Of a stretch of DNA of 64,000 bases, positions 37,131-46,294 are shown one piece after another; position 1 is the stretch's first letter; each line of letters starts with the position of its first letter. The stretch covers positions 744,001 to 808,000 of the forward strand of contig NZ_JACOFU010000001.1 in the NCBI RefSeq assembly GCF_014284275.1, in the 5' to 3' direction. This stretch comes from Affinundibacterium amnicola. Lineage in GTDB: Bacteria > Pseudomonadota > Gammaproteobacteria > Burkholderiales > Burkholderiaceae_D. Under the pieces are notes generated by a model. That model was not told where the DNA came from. It saw only the letters and a list, made by a program, of their open reading frames with translations, and made no database searches. The translations under genes and the position numbers were made by a program.

Positions 37131-37811
37131 TTAATCGTCTAAAAATTCAGGATCATCAATCGAAAATCTGACGTACATACGTGCATCAAACTGATCACGT
37201 AATTCTATTGCCAAGTCCTTTCCTTTGGAATGCAATATTGCGGAAATATAGGCCTGACGGAAAGTGTGAATGTCGTAAAGGTTCTGTGCTTTTTGTAATT
37301 TTCTTTGTAAGAAAAATCCTCTTAGCCCTAGATATTCTTTGATGACTTCATTCAAGTAACGTTTCATCATATCAATACGCAATTCACTAGGCTCTTCATC
37401 ATACTTTGCTAGCATCGCATCGAGATCTTGATTCCACGCGGGATCTTGATCTTCTGATGGTTCAAAAATAGTTTGCGATTCTTCTAATGCATTAATTGAG
37501 CCTAAAGTGTTTCCCTCTAAATTTAACGGTGTTGAACCTACCGTTAAATCCAGATCATCTGATTGCGGATCTAATATCGTATCAACCTGATCCGATTCTA
37601 CGTGCACACGTTGAATAAAACCGTCGTCTTGAAGCTCTTGCAAACTTTGTAAATTTAAGCCCAAGCCGCCAATTTTTTGCACGATATCTGCGTCCGTTTT
37701 TTTTCCATCAATGAGCACCAGCAAAGAGCGCATGCGTGATGGCAAATGCCATTTCCGGGTCGCGATTTCTTCGCGACCTTTGTCGGTTTTATCGTAAATT
37801 GTGATTTGCAT
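37131..37811 (-). CDS. Conserved hypothetical protein, 226 aa
   Basis: I do not recognise a named family. The N-terminus (about 1-75) reads like a small winged-helix or PqqD-like segment: MRSLLVLIDGKKTDADIVQK, then LQELQDDGFIQRV. An acidic, probably disordered linker follows (about 75-125). A basic helical C-terminal region contains RRYLNEVIKEYLGLRGFFLQ-like sequence and QAYISAILHSKGKDLAIELRDQ. There is no signal peptide or membrane helix. It is likely a cytoplasmic protein restricted to this bacterial group. It stands alone between two intergenic regions. Confidence 0.7.
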   Translation of the reverse strand: MQITIYDKTDKGREEIATRKWHLPSRMRSLLVLIDGKKTDADIVQKIGGLGLNLQSLQELQDDGFIQRVHVESDQVDTILDPQSDDLDLTVGSTPLNLEGNTLGSINALEESQTIFEPSEDQDPAWNQDLDAMLAKYDEEPSELRIDMMKRYLNEVIKEYLGLRGFFLQRKLQKAQNLYDIHTFRQAYISAILHSKGKDLAIELRDQFDARMYVRFSIDDPEFLDD

Positions 37812-38211
37812 AGACTAGAGGACGGATCGCTTGCTAGGTTAATTGTTGCAATTGAGAATTTTTCTGCACTTGTGAAAATATACTATAAGTTGCTGAGTTT
37901 CTTCGTAAATCAACAAGAAATATACGGCAATTGCGCTGTAATGAAGATTGATGTATCTTTTTACAAGCTATTTTTAGGTGTCAAACAAATTCCATGTCTA
38001 AGTTGCCGTCAGCTTTTCGCTAAAAATTCCCTAAACATGCTGTGCTCTGATACCATCGCCGCTCTGTGTGCTGAATCGTACTTTGACACTAGTGAAGTGC
38101 CTGAAAGCTTGCTTTATTTTTTGCATCGATTAGCGCACTGATCAAGGTATTGATCGCTGTGCTGATTTATTTTAGCTGCAACCATTCTCTATTTTTCTCC
38201 AATTCGATTCT
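37812..38211. other. 400-bp intergenic region, no supported gene
   Basis: The divergent promoters of the two flanking hypothetical genes must lie here. A possible 66-codon frame (37941-38141, + strand) has no Shine-Dalgarno sequence and no recognisable features; I do not call it. No hairpin or repeat stands out. Confidence 0.5.
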
Positions 38212-38646
38212 ATGCTGCGTCTTTTTTCTTGCTTGATAGTGCTAGTTCTTTTTACTTCTTTCAACGATGCCTATGCTGATACATTTGTTTGCATTGATGA
38301 TAAAGGCAAGAAGATGTTTTCTAACGAAGCTTGTAGTAAGAAAGGCTTAAAATCGACTAGTGGTGATTTTCCGGTAGTGGCGGGGCAGGCCATCAGTGCA
38401 AGAGTGATCATGCCACAGCAATCACAACAAACCACAGGTCCGAAACTTGCAAAAGACGGAGGCATGATCAGTGCCGATGGAAAATATGTGACTAAGCCGG
38501 GGCAAATTTACATGGATAGCGAACTGCCATTAGAAAAACCCGTCTTGTATTTTCTGTTAATCATGATGGCGGGCGCTGCAGCACTTTTTTGCTTAATCTT
38601 CGTCCGATTCTTTAAGGCGCATCACAGCAAATTAAGCCACGATTAA
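38212..38646 (+). CDS. Exported DUF4124-like protein with C-terminal membrane helix
   Basis: This 144-aa protein has an N-terminal signal peptide (MLRLFSCLIVLVLFTSFNDAYA) and a short domain TFVCIDDKGKKMFSNEACSK resembling DUF4124, a small periplasmic domain with two cysteines. A Gln/Pro-rich linker follows, then one membrane helix (about 108-132) and a basic tail. It is probably an inner-membrane protein with a periplasmic domain. The role is unknown. It ends before a strong bidirectional terminator. Confidence 0.7.
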   Translation: MLRLFSCLIVLVLFTSFNDAYADTFVCIDDKGKKMFSNEACSKKGLKSTSGDFPVVAGQAISARVIMPQQSQQTTGPKLAKDGGMISADGKYVTKPGQIYMDSELPLEKPVLYFLLIMMAGAAALFCLIFVRFFKAHHSKLSHD

Positions 38647-38685
38647 TCATTTCTTATTGCTTGAAAATTGTGCGCTAATAGGATT

Positions 38686-38723
38686 AAAAAAGCCCCTGAC
38701 ATGAACTGTTCAGGGGCTTTTTT
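38686..38723. terminator. Bidirectional terminator
   Basis: AAAAAAGCCCCTGA (38686-38699) pairs with TCAGGGGCTTTTTT (38710-38723) around a 10-nt loop. It lies between the convergent DUF4124-like gene and the molybdenum hydroxylase operon. Confidence 0.92.
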
Positions 38724-38752
38724 CTAACTACTTATTTCTCAGCTTTAGCGGT

Positions 38753-41008
38753 TCAACTTAACTTAAATGGTAAGCTGCGCTGCACCTTACCTGTCAGTTT
38801 CGCGATCGCATTTGCAAATGCAGGTGCCAATGGTGGGAGGCCAGGTTCACCCATTCCGGTTGGTGGGTCTGCACTTGGCACGATATGCACACTAACTTGC
38901 GGCATATCTGTCATACGTGCCACCGCATATTGACCAAAATTGGTTTGCTCAACTACACCATCTTTTAGGGTAATTGCCGCGTTTTCTATACACATTCCCA
39001 GCCCCATTAATGCGGCACCTTGCACCTGCGCCTCAATGGTTTTGGGATTTACCGCCAAGTTGCAGTGTACTCCGGCAGTCGCCGTATGTAATTTAGCTTG
39101 ACCATTTTGAACAGAAGCGGTTACGACATAGGCGACCACGGTTTGAAATGATTCATGCACCGCGACGCCCCAAGCGTGACCTTTAGGCAGGCGACGTTTG
39201 TTATATCCAGATTTTTCCACGGCCAATTTGAGTGCCGCTGTATGGCGCGGATGTTTATCGGCAAACTGTTTCAAACGATAGGCGACGGGATCTTGTTTTG
39301 CACCCCGCGCGATTTCATCAATCAAGGTTTCCATCACATAAGCAGTATGCGTGGAACCGACACTGCGCCACCATAGCACTGGCACATTGACTTTTGGATG
39401 ATGCACAGATAAACGCATAGGAATAGGGTAAGGATCACGCATACCTTCGATCGTCGTGCCGTCGATACCATCTTTGATCAAGAAGCCTTCAAAAGGCGTA
39501 CCCGCAACGATGGATTGACCAACAATCACATGATCCCAAGCTTGAACCTGACCTTGTTCGTCATACGCAATTTCTGCACGATGTACATGCATAGGGCGAT
39601 AGTATCCACCTTTGATATCATCTTCACGACTCCAGATCGTGCGTATTGGTGCTTGAATGCCAGCACTGCGTGCAGCTTTCGCGACATGGCAAGACTCAAT
39701 CACGTAATCACAACTCGGCACTGCACGTCGTCCAAATCCACCACCTGCCATTTGTACATGCATGCTTACTTGTTGTGGAGAGATGCCTAAAGCTTGTGCC
39801 GCGGCGACACTTTCTACGCCTGGCATTTGTGTGCCCACCCATAACTGCGCCTGACTGCCATCTGCACTTAGTTGCACCGTGCAGTTGAGTGGCTCCATTG
39901 CCGCATGCGCTAAGTAGGGGAAACTATATTCCGCAGAAATTTTCTTTGCCGCACCCGAGAGCTTACTGACATCTGCTTTGAAATGTAGTTTGCCCGTTGT
40001 TTTTGCAAGGTCCTGATATTTTTTCAGTAACGCGACGCTATCCACTTTTTCAACGCCACTGGTATCCCATTCTAGTATCAACGCATCGCGCGCTTGTTTC
40101 GCAGGCCAAAATCCATCTGCAATCACCGCCACGCCTTCACCGCCACGATCTACGGCGATTTTTACGATGGCGCGAACACCTTTAATTTGTTTCGCCGCGC
40201 TGTCGTTCATGGATGTTAATTTGGCGCCAAATACGGGAGGGTGCGCGATCACTGCGGTTAACATACCTGGCAGGCGAACATCGATACCAAAATTTTGCTT
40301 GCCGCTAGATTTATCATTCGCATCTAAACGACCGACTTGCTGTCCGATAATTTTGAAATTTTTTGGATCCTTTAAACTAACTTTCTCTGGAACTGCCAAT
40401 TTCATCGCGGCTTCAGCAAGCTCGCCATAGCTAAGCATTTTTCCATCTGCGCGAATAATGGTGCTACGATCTGCACGCAAAATATCTGGGCTAACATTCC
40501 ATTGTGCCGCTGCTGCTGAGATCAACATTGCTCTGACTCGCGCACCTAACTCACGATACTGCATGTAGGAATTTTTAATCGATCCAGAGCCACCAGTTAA
40601 GTGCATACCAAAACCAGGGTCGACGTATGCCGGATCAGCACTGCCATGCACCGCGCTTACTTTAGACCAGTCGGCATCCAACTCTTCGGCTAAGATCATT
40701 GGCAGGGCAGTATGCACACCCTGGCCAAATTCAAGTCGGTTAATGGTGACTGTGATGCCGCCATCTTTACCGATGTGAACAAAGGCCGCAGGTTGCTGGA
40801 AGGCTTTGAGTCCAGCAGGAGCAGCTTTATTGTTCTGTGCAAAAGCTGGATACATGCCCAGCGCAAAACCGCTAGCGACACTCATTTTTAAGAAACTACG
40901 GCGTGACGGTTCTGTGACCTGATTCGTATCAGCGCTTTGTTGTTGAATCAGCGCGGCAATCCCTTTAGGAATTTGACTTAAGTCGCTATTTTTTGAATGA
41001 AAATGCAT
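38753..41008 (-). CDS. Molybdopterin-binding large subunit of an aldehyde/isoquinoline oxidoreductase-type enzyme
   Basis: This 751-aa protein of the xanthine-oxidase superfamily, IorB-like branch, has an N-terminal twin-arginine signal (SRRSFLKMSVASGFALG, about residues 36-52), suggesting Tat export. Motifs include VTINRLEFGQGVHTALPMILAEELD, AGGGFGRRAVPS and the conserved Glu in GMGEPGLPPLAPAFANAI. The partner [2Fe-2S] subunit is encoded 40 bases upstream. Such pairs oxidise aldehydes or N-heterocycles with molybdenum cytosine dinucleotide and pass electrons to a cytochrome c, which is not encoded here. The substrate is unknown. Confidence 0.92.
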   Translation of the reverse strand: MHFHSKNSDLSQIPKGIAALIQQQSADTNQVTEPSRRSFLKMSVASGFALGMYPAFAQNNKAAPAGLKAFQQPAAFVHIGKDGGITVTINRLEFGQGVHTALPMILAEELDADWSKVSAVHGSADPAYVDPGFGMHLTGGSGSIKNSYMQYRELGARVRAMLISAAAAQWNVSPDILRADRSTIIRADGKMLSYGELAEAAMKLAVPEKVSLKDPKNFKIIGQQVGRLDANDKSSGKQNFGIDVRLPGMLTAVIAHPPVFGAKLTSMNDSAAKQIKGVRAIVKIAVDRGGEGVAVIADGFWPAKQARDALILEWDTSGVEKVDSVALLKKYQDLAKTTGKLHFKADVSKLSGAAKKISAEYSFPYLAHAAMEPLNCTVQLSADGSQAQLWVGTQMPGVESVAAAQALGISPQQVSMHVQMAGGGFGRRAVPSCDYVIESCHVAKAARSAGIQAPIRTIWSREDDIKGGYYRPMHVHRAEIAYDEQGQVQAWDHVIVGQSIVAGTPFEGFLIKDGIDGTTIEGMRDPYPIPMRLSVHHPKVNVPVLWWRSVGSTHTAYVMETLIDEIARGAKQDPVAYRLKQFADKHPRHTAALKLAVEKSGYNKRRLPKGHAWGVAVHESFQTVVAYVVTASVQNGQAKLHTATAGVHCNLAVNPKTIEAQVQGAALMGLGMCIENAAITLKDGVVEQTNFGQYAVARMTDMPQVSVHIVPSADPPTGMGEPGLPPLAPAFANAIAKLTGKVQRSLPFKLS

Positions 41009-41048
41009 GTTGATATCCTTTATGTGCCAAGACGGTCAATGAGTTCAA

Positions 41049-41507
41049 TTAAGCCAGCGCGGCAGATGCTGCTTTGATCGCACTACGGATGCGTTGGTAA
41101 GTACCACATCGGCAGATGTTGCCTGACATGGCAGCGTCGATATCCGCATCACTTGGTTTCTTATTCGATTTCAATAAAGCCGTCGCACTCATAATTTGGC
41201 CGCTTTGGCAGTATCCACATTGCGCCACATCGTGGGCAACCCATGCAGCCTGAACTGCTTTACCAACTCTGTCGTTGGCGATCGCTTCGATGGTTGTGAT
41301 CTTGCGACCATTCGCTGCTGAAACTGGGGTGACACAAGAACGGATAGGCTGCCCATCTAAATGCACGGTACAAGCACCACATTGCGCAACACCACAACCA
41401 TACTTGGTGCCACTCAAGCCTAAACCATCACGAATCGCCCACAACACTGGCGTGTCAGGTGCCAGATCAAGTGAACTTTCTTTCATATTGACATTGAGTT
41501 TTAACAT
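41049..41507 (-). CDS. [2Fe-2S] small subunit of the molybdenum hydroxylase
   Basis: Starting at ATG 41505-41507 (AAGGA eight bases upstream) the protein is 152 aa and begins MLKLNVNMKESSLDL, as in IorA-like subunits. It carries the plant-type cluster CGVAQCGACTVHLDGQPIRSC and the second C-terminal cluster CGYCQSGQ plus NICRCGTYQRI. A longer in-frame reading from 41597 adds 30 unlikely residues. It transfers electrons from the molybdenum centre and has no Tat signal of its own, so it is probably co-exported with the large subunit. Confidence 0.92.
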   Translation of the reverse strand: MLKLNVNMKESSLDLAPDTPVLWAIRDGLGLSGTKYGCGVAQCGACTVHLDGQPIRSCVTPVSAANGRKITTIEAIANDRVGKAVQAAWVAHDVAQCGYCQSGQIMSATALLKSNKKPSDADIDAAMSGNICRCGTYQRIRSAIKAASAALA

Positions 41508-41714
41508 ATCAGCAATCCTTATTGAAATGCAGCAAAGGCGGGGCAAGCAATTCGCTTGGTGTTTCGATAGACTAGTGAATATCCTCTCTACTAGCAAGAT
41601 AATTTCTCACATATTTGGGGTAATTCATCTTTGGAATTGGTGGATAAAATAGTTAAGTAACAGCTACAGTGCTGACTTCATTTTTAAAATAATTTCAAAA
41701 TAGATAAGCGCAAC

Positions 41715-42551
41715 CTATTTCTCGGTACTCTGAACAAAACCGGCAAAACGCGCCAAATCCACATTACCACCAGAGACAAGCACGCCAACCTTCAGATCGC
41801 GCAAATCAATTTGCTTACTCATTGCTAGCGCGGCACCTAAGCAACCGGTTGGCTCAACCATGATCTTCATACGGCTGGCAAAAAATTTCATGGTATCGAT
41901 TAATTGTGCATCACTGACCGTCATCACATCATCGACATAACGTTGAATTACTGGAAAAGTGTGCTGTCCCAAATGCTGCGTTTGTGCGCCATCGGCAATC
42001 GTATTGGGCGTGTCAATATGAACTATGCTGCCGCTGCGAAAACTGCGTTGACCATCATTTCCCGCTTCTGGCTCCACACCAATTACATGCGGGTGATCGT
42101 ATGGTGGAATCAAGGTCAAGCCTTGATCCTCTGCCAAGCGGCGGCCAATTTGTTCTCTATCTTCTGTATAACGATCATACAAAACGACTTCACCACCATA
42201 CGCACGCGTTGCCGCAACCTTAATCGCCGGCGCGTCTTGCGGCATGACAATCACTGCACGCATACCCAATCTTTGCGCTGCCTTAGCAATTGCTTGCGCG
42301 TGATTGCCAGAAGAAAAAGTCACCACGCCGCGCGCTTGCTGTTCAGTCGTGAATTGCAGCAAGGCATTGCAAGCACCACGAAACTTAAAAGCACCCGTCA
42401 TTTGAAAGTTTTCGCATTTAAAAAACAGTCTCGCACCAGATAGCTGATTAGCTGTCGATGAAGTCAGTACAGGGGTAGCTTGAATGTGCGGCAAGATGCG
42501 TTGATGCGCTGCTTCGATATCACTAAAGCAAAAGTTTTCTGAAATTAACAT
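41715..42551 (-). CDS. Threonine/serine dehydratase-like protein with internal in-frame deletion
   Basis: This is a fold-type II PLP enzyme of the threonine ammonia-lyase/serine racemase group. PLP lysine K56 is present in MTGAFKFRGA, as are SSGNHAQAIA (80-89) and the C-terminal GVLVSGGNVDL. But YDHPHVI (about 151-157) runs straight into GVEPEAGNDG. Family members have about 45 residues between these, including AGQGT and the glycine-rich loop that holds the PLP phosphate. The total of 278 aa against about 320 agrees with that loss. The protein is probably inactive or badly altered; an assembly collapse is possible. It is monocistronic. Confidence 0.85.
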   Translation of the reverse strand: MLISENFCFSDIEAAHQRILPHIQATPVLTSSTANQLSGARLFFKCENFQMTGAFKFRGACNALLQFTTEQQARGVVTFSSGNHAQAIAKAAQRLGMRAVIVMPQDAPAIKVAATRAYGGEVVLYDRYTEDREQIGRRLAEDQGLTLIPPYDHPHVIGVEPEAGNDGQRSFRSGSIVHIDTPNTIADGAQTQHLGQHTFPVIQRYVDDVMTVSDAQLIDTMKFFASRMKIMVEPTGCLGAALAMSKQIDLRDLKVGVLVSGGNVDLARFAGFVQSTEK

Positions 42552-42691
42552 AAGTTAACACTCGAGTTTTTAAGTAAAAAGCGTTGGCTAAAAATAAGTG
42601 GGAATTACGCTACAGCTACTAGCATTAAGAAGAAATTCGATGATGCATTTTGCCATATTGCTGTGGGTTTTAGATCGATAGTCATATAAAT

Positions 42692-42729
42692 AAAAAAAGG
42701 AGAAAACATTTTAAGTTTTCTCCTTTTTT
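42692..42729 (-). terminator. Rho-independent terminator after lysS
   Basis: AAAAAAAGGAGAAAAC and GTTTTCTCCTTTTTT form a long stem around a 7-nt loop (ATTTTAA), about 40 bases after the lysS stop. It ends the prfB-lysS operon. Confidence 0.9.
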
Positions 42730-42765
42730 ACCAATGAATTTTCTGCCTAAAAAATTCAAAAAACT

Positions 42766-44298
42766 TTATTCCTCACGACGCAAATGCGGGAATAAAATCA
42801 CATCGCGAATATTTGGTGAGTCGGTAATCAGCATCATCAAACGATCAATGCCGATACCGCAACCACCGGTTGGAGGCAAACCGTATTCCAAGGCGCGAAT
42901 ATAATCGGCATCGTAATACATAGCTTCTTCATCACCCGCATCTTTGGCGGCAACTTGCGCCATGAAGCGCGCTGCCTGATCTTCTGCATCGTTTAACTCT
43001 GAGAAGCCATTGGCGATTTCGCGGCCAGTCATGAACAGTTCAAAACGTTCTGTAATGCCAGCAACCGTATCAGAAGCACGTGCCAACGGTGAAACTTCCG
43101 CTGGGTAGTCGATGATGTAAGTTGGTTCCCACAACTGCGCTTCGGCAGTTTCTTCGAACAAAGCTAATTGCAATGCACCCAAACCTGCTGTAGTAAATGG
43201 TTTAACGCCAAATTTTTTCAATTCTGCTTTAATAAATTCTGCGTCGCCCAATTGTTCTGCAGTGTAATGTGGAGCGTACTTATTGATCGCGCCGACGATG
43301 GTCAAGCGTTGGAAAGGTTTAGATAAATCCAATTCTTTACCTTGGTAAGTTAACACCGCTGTGCCATGTGCATCGACCGCCGCTTTACGAATCACTTCTT
43401 CAGTGAAATCCATCAACCACTTGTAATCCACATACGCCGCATAGAATTCCATCATCGTGAATTCTGGATTGTGACGTGGTGATACGCCTTCGTTGCGGAA
43501 GTTACGATTCACTTCAAACACGCGATCAAAACCACCGACGACTAATCGTTTCAAATACAATTCCGGGGCGATACGCAGATACATTTCCATATCCAACGCA
43601 TTGTGATGCGTGATGAACGGTTTTGCCGCAGCACCACCTGGAATGACGTGCAACATTGGCGTTTCTACTTCCATAAAATCATGGCTATTCATGAAGCTAC
43701 GGATGGAATTCATCGCGGCAGTACGGGCTTTGAATGTGCGACGTGTTTCTTCGCTCATGATCAAATCGACGTAACGCTGACGGTATTTGGTTTCTTGATT
43801 GGACAGACCGTGGAACTTGTCTGGCAGTGGGCGCAGAGACTTGGTCAGCAAACGCAACTTCGTTACTTTGACAGTCAATTCGTCGGTCTTAGTTTTAAAT
43901 AAAACACCTTCAATGCCAAGAATGTCGCCCAAGTCATAATGACGGAAAGCTTCCATTTCTGCTTCACCCGTTTTATCGCTAGTTACGTAGAGCTGAATGC
44001 GGCCATCGGCTTTTAAACCAGAAGCATCTTGCAAAGTCGCGAACGCCGCTTTTTTACCAGCCTCACGTTTGAGCATCATACGACCAGCGACAACAACTTC
44101 CACGTTTTGCACTTCTAAGTCTTCACGGCTGATATCGCCATACTGAGCTTGTAAGTCAGCGGCCTTATGTTGCGGACGAAAATCGTTAGGGAAGGCGACA
44201 CCCTTCGCGCGAATCGCATCGAGCTTGGCACGACGCTCAGCGATAATCGAATTTTCGTCTTGTGGCAATTCTGCTGCTGTATTTTGTTGGTCGGACAT
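42766..44298 (-). CDS. lysS: Lysyl-tRNA synthetase, class II
   Basis: This 510-aa enzyme has an N-terminal OB-fold anticodon-binding domain ([24 protein letters not shown]) and a class II catalytic core. Motif 2 is [21 protein letters not shown] and motif 3 is [13 protein letters not shown], with LFPHLRREE at the end. It charges tRNA-Lys. It is encoded downstream of prfB, as in E. coli, but 172 bp separate them, nearly all occupied by a 122-bp palindrome. Confidence 0.96.
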   Translation of the reverse strand: MSDQQNTAAELPQDENSIIAERRAKLDAIRAKGVAFPNDFRPQHKAADLQAQYGDISREDLEVQNVEVVVAGRMMLKREAGKKAAFATLQDASGLKADGRIQLYVTSDKTGEAEMEAFRHYDLGDILGIEGVLFKTKTDELTVKVTKLRLLTKSLRPLPDKFHGLSNQETKYRQRYVDLIMSEETRRTFKARTAAMNSIRSFMNSHDFMEVETPMLHVIPGGAAAKPFITHHNALDMEMYLRIAPELYLKRLVVGGFDRVFEVNRNFRNEGVSPRHNPEFTMMEFYAAYVDYKWLMDFTEEVIRKAAVDAHGTAVLTYQGKELDLSKPFQRLTIVGAINKYAPHYTAEQLGDAEFIKAELKKFGVKPFTTAGLGALQLALFEETAEAQLWEPTYIIDYPAEVSPLARASDTVAGITERFELFMTGREIANGFSELNDAEDQAARFMAQVAAKDAGDEEAMYYDADYIRALEYGLPPTGGCGIGIDRLMMLITDSPNIRDVILFPHLRREE

Positions 44299-44346
44299 GA
44301 TTGTTCTCTAAAATGAAATTTTATTTCTTTAATAATGCAATCGGAA

Positions 44347-44468
44347 ATGTGCGTGTAGAAATTCAATTATAGGGATGCAGTACAAGGCAGCAAGCACAGC
44401 AATACGTCGGTATTGCGAGCATTGGCAACGCTGTAATGCACCCTAGAATTGGATTTATGCGCGCACAT
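44347..44468. repeat. 122-bp imperfect palindrome between prfB and lysS (ERIC-like)
   Basis: Two arms of 59 bp (44347-44405 and 44410-44468) are imperfect inverted copies. The outer ends are ATGTGCG/CGCACAT, the middle is TAGGGATGCA/TGCACCCTA, and the apex is CAATAC-GTCG-GTATTG. It starts two bases after the prfB stop and fills the gap before lysS, so it is transcribed and would fold into one long hairpin. Size and placement recall enterobacterial ERIC elements; relatedness cannot be judged here. Confidence 0.75.
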
Positions 44469-44470
44469 TT

Positions 44471-45575
44471 TTACACGCCTTGCTTGAGCGACGCTGCGAT
44501 GAATCCATCTAAGTCGCCATCCAATACTGCTTTGGTATTACCCATCTCGTAATTGGTGCGTAAATCTTTGATGCGAGATTGATCCAGTACATAGGAGCGA
44601 ATTTGATGACCCCAGCCGACATCGGTCTTGGTGTCTTCCAGATTTTGTTTTTCACTCATGCGTTTGCGTAATTCCAATTCAAACAATTTCGCTTTCAACA
44701 TTTCCCAAGCTTCAGCTCGGTTGCGATGTTGACTGCGATCGTTTTGACATTGGACGACGATGCCAGAAGGTGCATGGGTTAAACGAACCGCAGAATCAGT
44801 TTTATTGATATGCTGACCACCGGCACCAGATGCTCGATAGGTATCAACACGCACGTCAGCAGGATTGATGTCGATTTCAAATGATTCATCGACTTCCGGA
44901 TACACGAATAAACTGGAGAATGATGTGTGACGGCCATTCGCAGAATCAAATGGTGATTTACGCACTAAACGATGCACACCAGTTTCGGTGCGCAAAAAGC
45001 CGTAAGCGTATTCGCCTTCAACCTTGAGTGTTGCGGTCTTAATACCAGCAACCTCGCCATCAGATTGTTCGAGGATGTCAACCTTAAAGCCTTTGCGTTC
45101 GCAATAACGTAAGTATTGGCGTAACAGCATCGATGCCCAATCTTGCGCCTCAGTGCCGCCAGCGCCAGCCTGAATATCGATAAAGCAGTTGTTTGGATCC
45201 ATGGGATTATTAAACATCCGACGGAATTCCATGCCTTCGACTAATTCTTTCAGATTCGCAGCGTCGGCTTCAATCGCTTCTAGCGTGTCTTCGTCGTCTT
45301 CTTCACGTGCCATCGCGAAAATTTCGTTGGCGTCTTTCAGATCGGCATCGATTTTGATGAGGGTGTGAACAATGGCTTCTAAGGATTTTTTTTCTTTGCC
45401 AAGTTCTTGTGCGCGTTTAGGTTCTTCCCAAACTTTAGGATCTTCTAATTCACCGTTAACTTGTTCGAGTTTCTCTGACTTGATATCGAAGTCAAAGATA
45501 CCTCCGAAGTTCGGCTTCACGACTTGTTAAGTCGATGAGCAGGTTGGCAATGCTATTGAGTCGTTCGGCTTCCAT
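44471..45575 (-). CDS. prfB: Peptide chain release factor 2 with programmed +1 frameshift
   Basis: RF2 recognises UGA/UAA. The main frame holds the SPF tripeptide ([13 protein letters not shown]) and GGQ ([16 protein letters not shown]). The true start is ATG 45573-45575 in another frame: 27 codons ([13 protein letters not shown]...RYL) end at an in-frame TGA (45494-45492). A GGAGG-TATCTTTGAC slip site lets ribosomes shift +1 and continue [10 protein letters not shown], giving 367 aa in total (E. coli RF2 is 365). Expression is therefore autoregulated by RF2 level. It is upstream of lysS; recJ, often its neighbour, lies 7.5 kb away. Confidence 0.95.
45491..45506 (-). promoter_or_regulatory. 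prfB programmed +1 frameshift site
   Basis: Read on the minus strand the site is CGGAGG-TAT-CTT-TGA-C. An internal Shine-Dalgarno sequence (GGAGG) lies three bases before the CTT slippery codon, followed by the UGA stop and C, as in most bacterial prfB genes. Confidence 0.95.
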
Positions 45576-45711
45576 TTGGGCTTCTTTTAGGTGAGATAAA
45601 TAAACCCTAAATTATACCCGAGTGTGCTTCAAACTTGCGCAAACACAGGCCAAATGTCGTCATTGAATGCATAAATACATGGTTTCAACCAATGTAGCTT
45701 CGACTAAGGCC

Positions 45712-45747
45712 GTTGAGAAATACCTGTGCATACGGATATTTCTCAAC
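45712..45747. repeat. Perfect 11-bp inverted repeat upstream of prfB
   Basis: GTTGAGAAATA (45712-45722) and TATTTCTCAAC (45737-45747) flank a 14-nt loop, between prfB and the 3' end of the zinc-ribbon gene. It may be that gene's terminator, although no U-run is present, or a binding site in the prfB promoter region. Confidence 0.5.
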
Positions 45748-45806
45748 TTCACCGAGCAAAGAAAATGGTTTGTTACTCATTCATTGCAGGCAAAACTTTG
45801 GTGAAC

Positions 45807-46097
45807 TCACCACACCGAATTGGATACAGTAGCTTTTGCTTGTCGATGACTTTCAAACCATGCGCTAAGCTTGGTTTTAAAACAAGTCGGACAAATGTGA
45901 AATTGCGTTTGCGTTGACTGACCGCCATTTGGGAAGGATTCTTCCTCTTCTAATTGTACGGTCGTGATATGTTTTTCTGGTTCTGCACTTGACCAGTTCT
46001 CGTCCCAGTGGGATTCCGTGCCACAGACATCGCAAGTTAATTTATCGAATACTTCTTCAGTATGTTCCAAAATCAACACGGTTTTCATGTGCTTCAT
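45807..46097 (-). CDS. Small zinc-ribbon-like protein
   Basis: This 96-aa cytoplasmic protein has two CxxC pairs, LTCDVCGTES and HICPTCFKTK, spaced as in a treble-clef or zinc-ribbon fold. An acidic Glu-rich strand lies between them (VQLEEEESFP). I do not recognise a named family. The sequence would fit a metal-binding protein of unknown role. It is monocistronic; upstream lies a tandem CAGCATGCTG palindrome. M4 is an alternative start. Confidence 0.65.
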   Translation of the reverse strand: MKHMKTVLILEHTEEVFDKLTCDVCGTESHWDENWSSAEPEKHITTVQLEEEESFPNGGQSTQTQFHICPTCFKTKLSAWFESHRQAKATVSNSVW

Positions 46098-46235
46098 CGC
46101 GACTCTCCTGTGTAGGAAAATTAGGGGAATAGGGGACTTAGAGAATTTCCTCGATGAAAATTGTAACGCGAGATTGATGCTGTAGGCGGATAAATTCTTG
46201 TGCTTGTTGTTTAAGACGTTTTCTTCTTCATTTGA

Positions 46236-46275
46236 TTCAGCATGCTGTCAAGGAATTCGCTTCCAGCATGCTGAA
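46236..46275. repeat. Tandem palindrome TTCAGCATGCTG/CAGCATGCTGAA
   Basis: The self-complementary decamer CAGCATGCTG occurs at 46238-46247 and 46264-46273 with a 16-bp spacer; the flanks also pair (TTCAGCATGCTG against CAGCATGCTGAA). It lies after ygiQ and upstream of the zinc-ribbon gene, both on the minus strand. It could be the ygiQ terminator stem or a tandem operator for the downstream gene. Confidence 0.55.
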
Positions 46276-46294
46276 GATGTACCGAAATAATGGT

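Noticed and set aside
37746..38141. 131-codon + strand frame, including a possible 66-aa start at 37941
   Set aside because: It overlaps the start of the minus-strand 226-aa gene, lacks a Shine-Dalgarno sequence and shows no recognisable protein features.
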